Part shown: piece by piece, positions 1-5,583 of the stretch
Position numbering within the stretch: position 1 is the stretch's first letter
Layout of the letters: each line of letters opens with the position of its first letter
DNA from: an uncultured Bacilli bacterium
Lineage (GTDB): Bacteria > Bacillota_I > Bacilli_A > RF39 > UBA660
Assembly (NCBI GenBank): GCA_934097255.1
Contig: CAKONT010000064.1
Location: forward strand, 1 to 5,583
Direction of reading: 5' to 3'
DNA: 5,583 nucleotides
The notes under the pieces: model-generated
Databases searched by the model: none
Told to the model about the DNA's origin: nothing
Seen by the model: only the letters and a program-made list of their open reading frames with translations
Translations under genes and position numbers: made by a program

Positions 1-494
1 CCTGCTATTGATGCATAAGCCGCTATTTCATCATTTGGAAGTGTTTTAAATTGATCATAAACATTTTTTATTGTTAGGTTATAAGCAACATTTTTTCTTT
101 CAAATTCAATATCTAATGTACCATTAAATTTGCTTGAATCTAATTTGAATGTAGATTTAGTTTCATTTATTGCTATAATAGGATAATACCATTTATTAAT
201 TTTTAGTTTTATAGATGTATTAGCACCAGTAATACTTGAATCTTCAATTTCTTCAATAATAAACTTGTACTCTGCTTCATTTAAATCAATTGTCATACCG
301 TTTGAAATATTAATAACTAAATCATCATCTTTAAATAGTTGTAATTTTCCTATCTTATCATATAAGACATACCCATCGTTTATATTTCCATCTTCAAAAT
401 TTAGTATTACCTCGTTTTTATCTTCAGCAAATACAGTTATGTTAAATAACGATATACCAATTACAAGTGCTAATAACAAAAATATTTTCTTCAT
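1..494 (-). CDS. Secreted protein of unknown function (partial, C-terminus beyond the left edge)
   Basis: This reading frame starts with ATG at 494-492 and stays open to the left edge, giving 164 visible residues. The N-terminus is a clear Sec signal peptide: MKK, a hydrophobic stretch from about residue 4 to 22, and a probable signal peptidase I site after VFA (residue 23). No lipobox Cys is present, so a secreted or wall-associated protein is more likely than a lipoprotein. The mature part is polar and rich in Asp, Asn, Ile and Lys, with alternating hydrophobic residues suggesting beta-strands; I recognise no domain. The start is supported by a GGGAGG ribosome binding site (506-511) about 11 bases upstream and a TATAAT box at 521-526. 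It is divergent from the double-HTH gene at 644, so it is a candidate target of that regulator. The gene call is solid; the function is unknown. Confidence 0.85.
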   Translation of the reverse strand, partial: MKKIFLLLALVIGISLFNITVFAEDKNEVILNFEDGNINDGYVLYDKIGKLQLFKDDDLVINISNGMTIDLNEAEYKFIIEEIEDSSITGANTSIKLKINKWYYPIIAINETKSTFKLDSSKFNGTLDIEFERKNVAYNLTIKNVYDQFKTLPNDEIAAYASIA

Positions 495-505
495 TTTTTT
501 ATATT

Positions 506-526
506 CCTCCCTAAACTACTATTATA
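506..526 (-). promoter_or_regulatory. Promoter -10 box and ribosome binding site of the secreted-protein gene
   Basis: On the minus strand a perfect TATAAT lies at 521-526, followed by a GGGAGG ribosome binding site at 506-511 and then the ATG at 494. Transcription would start near 514, giving a leader of about 20 bases. No good TTGACA-like -35 box sits at 16-18 bp spacing; that stretch is T-rich. The weak -35 is compatible with an activator-dependent or regulated promoter, but this is inference. Confidence 0.55.
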
Positions 527-556
527 GTATAAATAAAAAACCAATACCTTGCAATC

Positions 557-593
557 AACTTACCATTAAAATCATTGTTTTTAATGGTAAGTT
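557..593. repeat. Perfect 15-bp inverted repeat, 7-base spacer: possible operator (or terminator-like hairpin)
   Basis: The left arm (557-571, AACTTACCATTAAAA) and right arm (579-593) are exact reverse complements around a 7-base spacer. On the plus strand the right arm runs into a T-rich tract (592-604), so it has the shape of an intrinsic terminator. However, no plus-strand gene lies upstream in the window for it to terminate, and only three pairs per arm are G-C. Its centre (575) is almost midway between the two divergent -10 boxes (centre 573). An operator bound by a dimeric helix-turn-helix protein, plausibly the product of the gene at 644, is therefore a good alternative. A terminator of an unseen small plus-strand transcript remains possible. 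Confidence 0.7.
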
Positions 594-619
594 TTTATTT
601 TTTTATAAATAATTCATAG

Positions 620-640
620 TATAATAGTTCTTGAGGTGAT
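620..640 (+). promoter_or_regulatory. Promoter -10 box and ribosome binding site of the double-HTH gene
   Basis: A perfect TATAAT is at 620-625 and an extended ribosome binding site, GAGGTGAT, at 633-640, matching the 3' end of 16S rRNA over 8 bases; ATG follows at 644. If the TATAAT is the true -10, transcription begins near 632 and the leader is only about 12 bases, barely including the ribosome binding site. The -35 region (about 597-602) is a T-tract without a TTGACA match and directly abuts the 557-593 palindrome, so a protein bound there would contact or block RNA polymerase. Confidence 0.55.
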
Positions 641-643
641 AAT

Positions 644-2374
644 ATGACTTTTAAAGATAAATTAAACGAATATATAAAAGCAATAAATTATTCTTCGAAA
701 GAATTATCTATTATTTCAGGAGTTTCTGAATCTGTTATAAGTAGATATAGAAGTGGCGAAAGAACCCCAAAGATAAATAGTAAACATTTAAAAAGAATAA
801 GCGATGCGATAGAAAATCTTATAAATGAAAAAAATATCACAAAGTATAATAATATCAATATTTATGAAGAACTATCTAATATTATAATTAACAATGATTC
901 CTTTAATTATGAATCTTTTAGTAAAAATTTTAATGAACTTATTATTACACTTAAAATAAATATTAATGAAATGTCTAAAGCTATTGCATTTGATTCTTCT
1001 CATATATCTAGAATTAGATACGGTAAGGCAAGAACTGCTGATCCGATGTCTTTTTGTAATAAAGTTAGTAATTTTATTACTTCAAAATATGGCGACACAG
1101 ATAGTTTAAAAAAAATTACAACTCTTATTGGAAAAGAAGTTAAAAGTAATAATTTGTTTGCTTTAATTTTTGATTATCTAGTAAATAATAAAGATATAAG
1201 TAAAAAGAAAGATTATATAAATGATTTTTTAAATAACTTAAATGATTTCGATTTGAATGACTATATAAAAATAATCAAATTTGATGAATTAAAAGTTCCA
1301 ACTATCCCCTTTTATAAAGCCAAAAATAAAACATACTATGGACTTTCTGAAATGAAAAAAGGAGAGCTAGATTTTTTTAAAGCAGTTTTGTTATCTAAAT
1401 CAAGTGATGATATTTTTATGTGTTCTGACATGCCAATGGAAGATATGGCATGTGATATCGATTTTGGTAAGAAATGGATGTTTGCTATCGCTATGTGTTT
1501 AAAAAAAGGACTTCATTTAAATATAATTCACAATTTAGATAGACCATTTAATGAAATGATGTTAGGGCTTGAAAGTTGGATACCAATTTATATGACTGGT
1601 CAAGTTTCTCCATTTTATTTAAAAGATTCTAAAAATAGTGTTTATGGTCATTTAAACTATGTTTCTGGTAATTATATTTTATATGGTGAATGTATAAAAG
1701 GATATCACGAAAAAGGAAAATATTATTTAACAAGTAACCAAAAAGAACTTGATTATTATAAAACAAAAAGCAATTTTCTTTTAAAAAAAGCTAACTCTTT
1801 AATGGATATTTATAATGAAAAAAATATAAATATGTTTCAAACTTTTTTACTAAATGATGAAAAAATAAATGGTAATAGAACAAGACTTTTAAACTCACCT
1901 CCTATATTTACTATATCTGATGAACTACTTGATAAAATATTAAAAAGAAATAAACTATCAAAAGAAGATATAGAAAAAATAAAAAATTATAAAGTTGAAG
2001 AAGAAAAGCATATGAAAAAGATACTAAAAAATAATAAAATTACTGACATTATACATGATTATTCTAATACAAATTATGAAAATAATAATATTTATTTATC
2101 ACTAGAAAATATATTTTATGATAAGAAAATAAAATATTTACGGGACGAATATTTTATGCACTTAAAATCAACTTTAAATTATAACAATAAAAATTATAAA
2201 ACTATTTGTACCAATGAAAATACATTTAATAATATATCAATAACAATAATTGAAGATAATTATGTTATCATTTCAAAAAATAAAAGCCCAGTTATCCATT
2301 TTATTATAAGACATAAAAAACTAACAGAAGCAATTAAAAACTTTAAACCGTTAGTAATAGAAAAAAACAAATAA
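644..2374 (+). CDS. Double helix-turn-helix (XRE-type) regulator-like protein with large uncharacterised C-terminal region
   Basis: The 576-residue protein starts with an XRE/Cro-like helix-turn-helix at about residues 15-57, core SVSRYRSGERTP-like (here VISRYRSGERTP). A second, more diverged helix-turn-helix lies at about 105-133 (EMSKAIAFDSSHISRIRYGKAR). A helical linker follows. Residues about 215-350 form a compact conserved-looking core: FMCSDMPMEDMACDIDFGKKW (258-278), LHLNIIHNLDRP (290-301) and ESWIPIYMTGQVSPFYL (310-326). The last ~45 residues (ITIIEDNYVIISKNKSPVIHF, then IRHKKL) look like a separate small beta module. From memory, this arrangement recurs in uncharacterised XRE-family regulators of Bacillota, but no ligand is known to me. 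The core could sense a small molecule or another protein. There is no signal peptide or membrane segment, so it should be cytosolic. The start is fixed by the GAGGTGAT ribosome binding site five bases upstream. DNA binding is well supported; target and signal are not. Confidence 0.85.
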   Translation: MTFKDKLNEYIKAINYSSKELSIISGVSESVISRYRSGERTPKINSKHLKRISDAIENLINEKNITKYNNINIYEELSNIIINNDSFNYESFSKNFNELIITLKININEMSKAIAFDSSHISRIRYGKARTADPMSFCNKVSNFITSKYGDTDSLKKITTLIGKEVKSNNLFALIFDYLVNNKDISKKKDYINDFLNNLNDFDLNDYIKIIKFDELKVPTIPFYKAKNKTYYGLSEMKKGELDFFKAVLLSKSSDDIFMCSDMPMEDMACDIDFGKKWMFAIAMCLKKGLHLNIIHNLDRPFNEMMLGLESWIPIYMTGQVSPFYLKDSKNSVYGHLNYVSGNYILYGECIKGYHEKGKYYLTSNQKELDYYKTKSNFLLKKANSLMDIYNEKNINMFQTFLLNDEKINGNRTRLLNSPPIFTISDELLDKILKRNKLSKEDIEKIKNYKVEEEKHMKKILKNNKITDIIHDYSNTNYENNNIYLSLENIFYDKKIKYLRDEYFMHLKSTLNYNNKNYKTICTNENTFNNISITIIEDNYVIISKNKSPVIHFIIRHKKLTEAIKNFKPLVIEKNK

Positions 2375-2416
2375 AAAACTAGAATTTATAATTTTAAAAA
2401 TAAATCCTAGTTTTTT
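2373..2416. terminator. Bidirectional intrinsic terminator between convergent genes
   Basis: The arms 2373-2389 and 2400-2416 pair over 17 positions with one mismatch (2383/2406) around a 10-base loop. The stem is flanked by an A-run on the left and a T-run (2411-2417) on the right, so either strand ends in a hairpin plus U-tract. The mismatched pair is A-C in plus-strand RNA but becomes a G-U wobble in minus-strand RNA, so the hairpin should be slightly more stable for the minus-strand operon. The left arm begins inside the TAA stop of the plus-strand gene; the minus-strand gene ends 18 bases beyond the right arm. Confidence 0.8.
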
Positions 2417-2434
2417 TAAAAATTAAATTTCATA

Positions 2435-4387
2435 TTATAAATTACCTTTATAAAAATATATTTTCATAGCTTCATTAGAATATTTTGGTTTTGATACATC
2501 AATATCTAAAACTTTACCAATATAATATATAATAAATTGAGATGCAATAAGTAAATCAAATTCTGCGAGTATTCCATCATATTTACTTTCAATTAATATA
2601 CAATTAGAACCTAAATATTTTAATAATTCGCTCTCATATTTAGATGTATAATTTTGTTTAAAATAGATTGACAAATTATTATTTAAATTTTCATAATTAA
2701 TAAATCTCCCATGTGAAAAGTTTTTCTTTTCACTAATAATACAATTAAATATACCAGATTCGATTATTTTACTTTCTAAATCATAACAAGCTGAATTGGT
2801 ATAATCTCCACGAAATAAATTTATTAAACTATGCTTTTCCATATCTTTTATAGTGTCTTTATTTATTAATTTTTCTATTTTATTATTCCAAAACATAATG
2901 GAATTTTTTACAAAATCATTTATGTCAATTTTATTATTTACTTTATCAAAATAATACTTTAAAAATATAGCAGCTGGAGAAATAACGCCTTCAAATGATA
3001 AAAATCCACGTTCTCTTTTATTATTTGAAGTTCCATACGATATTATATTTTCTTTACTAATTCCTGTTTTTAAAACTATATTTTTCTTTTCACCTTTGGT
3101 AATTATAATTTTATTATTTTGAGAAATATCTTTTGTTGCTTCAAAAATATCGTTTGTTGTTCCGGAATACGAGAATAAAAATGCTTTTTGTACTTTTAAA
3201 TTATTTCTATACAATACATTTCTTGGTAAACTTATAATCGTATTAGTTCCATAAATATTATTTATAATCTTAGATGCAAAATATGCTATTGCAAAAGATC
3301 CTCCTGTTCCAATAAATAAACAATTATCAAGATTTTGAAAATCTATTTTTTTTAGTTCATCAAATGCTTTACTATTTAATGCGTTAATAACTCTTGTTTC
3401 TAAATTATTAATATTTATATTACATCTTTTAATTTTTTTTCTTTCTATATAAATAAATTCATCACACGTACAATAATCATTTGTTTTTTTAATTTTAAAC
3501 AAAGAATTAATGTGCCCTCTTGCTCCCATTTTAGATACAACTTTAGAGGTTATTTTATTAGAATTTTCATACCATTTTTCAAACAACTTAGGATTATATT
3601 TAAAATTATTTTTTATACAATTTTTTATTATACTAGAAATAAAAGCATCTCCCGCTCCAGTTGAATCTAAAACTCTTTCCTTGTTAATTAAATCAAAATT
3701 ATATAGTTTATTATCATATATAAAAGTTGCACCAATATTTCCTCTTGTTATAGTCATAAAATTAGGAGATAAAGTAATAAATAGTTCTAAATCTGTTTTT
3801 AAATTTAACTTATTTATTAAATATTTTGATACTCTTTCGTTAAAATTAATGATTTCAAACTTATTTTTGATTTTGCTAATTATTTCTTCTTTTTCTAAAT
3901 TTTCAAACTCAAAGTATTGACCTAGATCAATTATTTTTTTATTTTTAGTATTATCGATAATTATTTGATTTTTTTTATTTAAATTATCAAAAACTAAAAT
4001 ATCATCTTCTTTAATATTAGAAATAATAAAATCAGTATTTATTAAACTTTCGTCATACCATTTTTTATTATTACAGAAAGGACATCTTTTTTTAGAAGTA
4101 AAAGATAATTTATTGTTATCTTCAAAATATGAAACATGAAAACATCTAGTTCTAACATCATCTAAAATTTTAATGTTTTCTACATCAACATTTACTTTTT
4201 CTAAACTTTTTATTGCCATTTTACCTTGAAAATCATTTCCACAACATGCAAATGCTGATGTTTCTATTTTCATTTTAGAAAGGTTTGCAATAATATTATG
4301 CGATGTCATACCCCCATTTATTCCTAATAACTTTCCATTTTTATAATAGTAATCTAATACTAAATCTCCTATACTTACTACTCTCAT
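2435..4387 (-). CDS. Fusion of PfkB-family sugar kinase and SIS-domain (GlmS/FrlB-like) enzyme
   Basis: The 650-residue protein has two enzyme domains. Residues 1 to ~298 are a PfkB/ribokinase-family kinase: IGDLVLD (6-12), the glycine pair GG (25-26), CCGNDFQGK (48-56), MTITRGNIGA (211-220), and the PfkB signature DSTGAGDAF (241-249), with Asp247 the expected catalytic base. Residues ~330-650 are a double SIS sugar-phosphate domain: IGTGGS (359-364), SYSGTTND (406-413), then FRGDY (525-529), Lys540, Glu543 and His559. Lys-x2-Glu and the Glu-to-His gap of 16 match GlmS isomerase and the FraB/FrlB deglycases. The likely chemistry is phosphorylation of a sugar or amino-sugar followed by isomerisation or deglycation of the product; the substrate is unknown. 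Two Cys motifs, CPFC (102-105) and CTC (306-308), are unusual. The ATG overlaps the upstream gene's TGA (ATGA), with GGAG at 4396-4399, so translation is probably coupled. The fold assignment is strong; the pathway is inferred. Confidence 0.88.
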   Translation of the reverse strand: MRVVSIGDLVLDYYYKNGKLLGINGGMTSHNIIANLSKMKIETSAFACCGNDFQGKMAIKSLEKVNVDVENIKILDDVRTRCFHVSYFEDNNKLSFTSKKRCPFCNNKKWYDESLINTDFIISNIKEDDILVFDNLNKKNQIIIDNTKNKKIIDLGQYFEFENLEKEEIISKIKNKFEIINFNERVSKYLINKLNLKTDLELFITLSPNFMTITRGNIGATFIYDNKLYNFDLINKERVLDSTGAGDAFISSIIKNCIKNNFKYNPKLFEKWYENSNKITSKVVSKMGARGHINSLFKIKKTNDYCTCDEFIYIERKKIKRCNININNLETRVINALNSKAFDELKKIDFQNLDNCLFIGTGGSFAIAYFASKIINNIYGTNTIISLPRNVLYRNNLKVQKAFLFSYSGTTNDIFEATKDISQNNKIIITKGEKKNIVLKTGISKENIISYGTSNNKRERGFLSFEGVISPAAIFLKYYFDKVNNKIDINDFVKNSIMFWNNKIEKLINKDTIKDMEKHSLINLFRGDYTNSACYDLESKIIESGIFNCIISEKKNFSHGRFINYENLNNNLSIYFKQNYTSKYESELLKYLGSNCILIESKYDGILAEFDLLIASQFIIYYIGKVLDIDVSKPKYSNEAMKIYFYKGNL

Positions 4388-5322
4388 TTTATTTTCTCCA
4401 TATATTTTTTAGAAATATCAATTATAGAAGATAAATCTTTTTTACAAGAAAAAGAAGAAGCATTAAAATGACCCCCGCCATTTAATAAATTAGCTAATTT
4501 TTCAGAATTGATATTTCCTCTACTCCTTATTTCTCCTTTTATTTTATTTCCATAATTCATTATAACAAGTAACAACTTTATATCTTCATTACACATTATA
4601 ACTGGTATACATTTTTTAGAAATATTAATATAAGAAACATTTTTGAAAGGTTCTTTATTAATATCTAATATAACGTAATGTATTTTATCAAATATCAAAT
4701 TATTTATCATATATGCTATAATTTTCATTTCATCTTTTGTTTTTGAAATAACATATTTATTTATTAAGAAATCTTTATTAATATCTTTTTTTATAAGCTC
4801 AGAAATAATTAAAAATGTTTGATAACTAGCGTTATCTACTAACATATTTGTATCACTAACTATTCCAGTAAATAACAATTCCGCTACTTTTTTACTTATA
4901 GGAACATTTAATTTTGTTGACATTTCATAGACTATCTCACAAGTTGAACTTTTGTCTTCAAGACTACAAATATAATCAGCACAAGTTACATTTTTTAGGT
5001 GATGATCTATATTAATTGTTTTATTTGCTTTTTCAAACACTTCTTTTATATCAGATGGAAGCCGGTCGTTATTATTTAAATCTACTGATATAAGTGTAAA
5101 AAAACTATCTTCTATTTTATTTACAATAATATCACTACAATTAAAATAATCAATCTTTTCTATATCACAATTTTCTACATATACTTTACAATTTTTCCCT
5201 ATATCATTAAGTATAAGTGCAAGAGATATAGAAGAACAAAGTGAATCACAGTCAGCTCTTTTATGACCACTTATATAGATAGTGTTATTTAAACTTTTTA
5301 TAGCATTTATTACTTCATTCAT
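4384..5322 (-). CDS. DHH/DHHA1 family phosphoesterase (NrnA-like)
   Basis: The 312-residue length is typical of NrnA-type proteins, which degrade short oligoribonucleotides from the ends and dephosphorylate 3'-phosphoadenosine 5'-phosphate in the cytosol. The metal-binding motifs of the DHH domain are all visible: GHKRADCDS (19-27: His20, Asp24, Asp26), Asp81 in SVDLNN, the name-giving DHH at 106-108, and FTGIVSDTN with Asp157. The DHHA1 substrate-binding end carries the family's GGGH at 282-285, here followed by FNASS. The protein should therefore be active with two Mn ions. The first motif (GHK..D.DS) also recalls family II pyrophosphatases, but the GGGH ending argues against that family. 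It starts 3 bases after the hydrolase gene (AAGG at 5333-5336 as ribosome binding site) and overlaps the kinase-SIS gene by 4 bases, so all three are probably co-transcribed. The exact substrate is not determined by sequence. Confidence 0.85.
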   Translation of the reverse strand: MNEVINAIKSLNNTIYISGHKRADCDSLCSSISLALILNDIGKNCKVYVENCDIEKIDYFNCSDIIVNKIEDSFFTLISVDLNNNDRLPSDIKEVFEKANKTINIDHHLKNVTCADYICSLEDKSSTCEIVYEMSTKLNVPISKKVAELLFTGIVSDTNMLVDNASYQTFLIISELIKKDINKDFLINKYVISKTKDEMKIIAYMINNLIFDKIHYVILDINKEPFKNVSYINISKKCIPVIMCNEDIKLLLVIMNYGNKIKGEIRSRGNINSEKLANLLNGGGHFNASSFSCKKDLSSIIDISKKYMEKIK

Positions 5323-5325
5323 TTT

Positions 5326-5583
5326 TTAAAATCCTTTTATGTTTCTATCTAACCAGTTATATAAATATTTATCTTTAAAAGCATGTGATGTGAGATAATG
5401 ATTATCATTTTCGATAATTTTTAGTTCTATATTAGTAGCACCTATATTTTTAAGTTTATTAAATGACTTTATACTTTCTTCTACATCTATTACATTATCT
5501 TTATTTCCATGATAAATTAAAATTGGTTTATCTTTTACTTTTAATAAGTTTTGATCTATTGGAAGCATTATACCTCCTGATAC
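5326..5583 (-). CDS. Alpha/beta serine hydrolase, COG4099-like esterase/peptidase (partial, N-terminus beyond the right edge)
   Basis: Only the C-terminal ~85 residues are present, and the frame is open to the window edge. The visible piece is the last part of an alpha/beta hydrolase: VSGG, then a strand PILIYHGNKDNVI with the acidic catalytic residue (Asp in GNKD), a helix ESIKSFNKLKNIGA, a strand IELKIIE, and the catalytic His in NDNHYL. The ending LYNWLDRNIKG resembles the LYxWL ending I recall from predicted peptidases/esterases of the COG4099 and PHB-depolymerase group. The nucleophile Ser elbow must lie outside the window. An ATG at 5568-5566 preceded by AGGAGGT (5572-5578) would give an 80-residue protein, but the residues upstream of it (VSGG) fit the conserved family pattern, so it is probably internal. 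It is the most upstream visible gene of the operon. Substrate unknown. Confidence 0.75.
   Translation of the reverse strand, partial: VSGGIMLPIDQNLLKVKDKPILIYHGNKDNVIDVEESIKSFNKLKNIGATNIELKIIENDNHYLTSHAFKDKYLYNWLDRNIKGF

Noticed and set aside
265..612. Plus-strand open frame of 115 codons
   Set aside because: It lies mostly antisense to the signal-peptide gene at 1-494, has a low-complexity Ser/Phe/Ile composition, no ribosome binding site, and runs through the promoter and palindrome region.
495..643. Riboswitch or T-box leader
   Set aside because: The leaders predicted from the -10 boxes are only about 12 and 20 bases, and the single hairpin lies outside both transcripts.
3510..3920. Plus-strand open frame of 136 codons inside the kinase-SIS gene
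   Set aside because: It is antisense to the conserved PfkB signature region, so its length follows from the real gene's codons; its hydrophobic Leu/Ile/Phe/Ser make-up is typical of an AT-rich shadow frame.
4384..4387. Use of genetic code 4 (TGA as Trp)
   Set aside because: All visible Trp residues are TGG, the genes have full family lengths under code 11, and TGA forms a normal ATGA stop-start overlap. That single TGA would be followed by a TAG two codons later, so on its own it is weak evidence; the TGG usage is the main argument.
2435..5583. Anti-phage defence system
   Set aside because: None of the three genes carries a recognisable defence effector such as a nuclease, NTPase switch, TIR or membrane pore domain; the content looks metabolic.
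1..5583. tRNA, rRNA, CRISPR array, insertion sequence or phage attachment site
   Set aside because: I saw no cloverleaf-like or rRNA-like stretch, no spaced direct repeats, no transposase and no terminal inverted repeats.

Overview
The window is very AT-rich DNA with standard bacterial features: a Gram-positive type signal peptide, strong GGAGG-type ribosome binding sites and tight gene packing. Trp is encoded by TGG throughout the genes, and a TGA works as a stop in an ATGA gene overlap. This points to a low-GC Bacillota or related lineage using code 11, rather than a code-4 mycoplasma. I cannot name a genus.

Layout. (1) At the left edge (1-494, minus) is the N-terminal part of a secreted protein of unknown function. 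(2) Positions 495-643 form a divergent control region. Two TATAAT boxes face away from each other, and a perfect 15-bp inverted repeat lies almost exactly midway between them. (3) At 644-2374 (plus) is a 576-residue regulator-like protein with two XRE-type helix-turn-helix regions and a large uncharacterised C-terminal part. (4) At 2373-2416 a hairpin with T-runs on both sides looks like a bidirectional terminator between convergent genes. (5) From 5583 down to 2435 (minus) is a tightly packed operon, in transcription order: the C-terminal end of an alpha/beta serine hydrolase (COG4099-like esterase/peptidase), an NrnA-like DHH/DHHA1 phosphoesterase, and a 650-residue fusion of a PfkB-family sugar kinase with a GlmS/FrlB-type SIS domain.

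The most interesting object is the PfkB-SIS fusion. The SIS half keeps a Lys-x2-Glu...His pattern with the Glu and His 16 residues apart, the same spacing I recall for GlmS and for the Amadori-product deglycases FraB/FrlB. Those deglycases normally work with a separate PfkB kinase (FraD/FrlD). The fusion could therefore be a single-chain phosphorylate-then-cleave (or isomerise) enzyme for an amino-sugar or glycated amine. This is an inference; the substrate cannot be read from the sequence. The double-HTH protein may control itself and the divergent secreted protein through the central palindrome. Nothing in the window ties it directly to the convergent operon.
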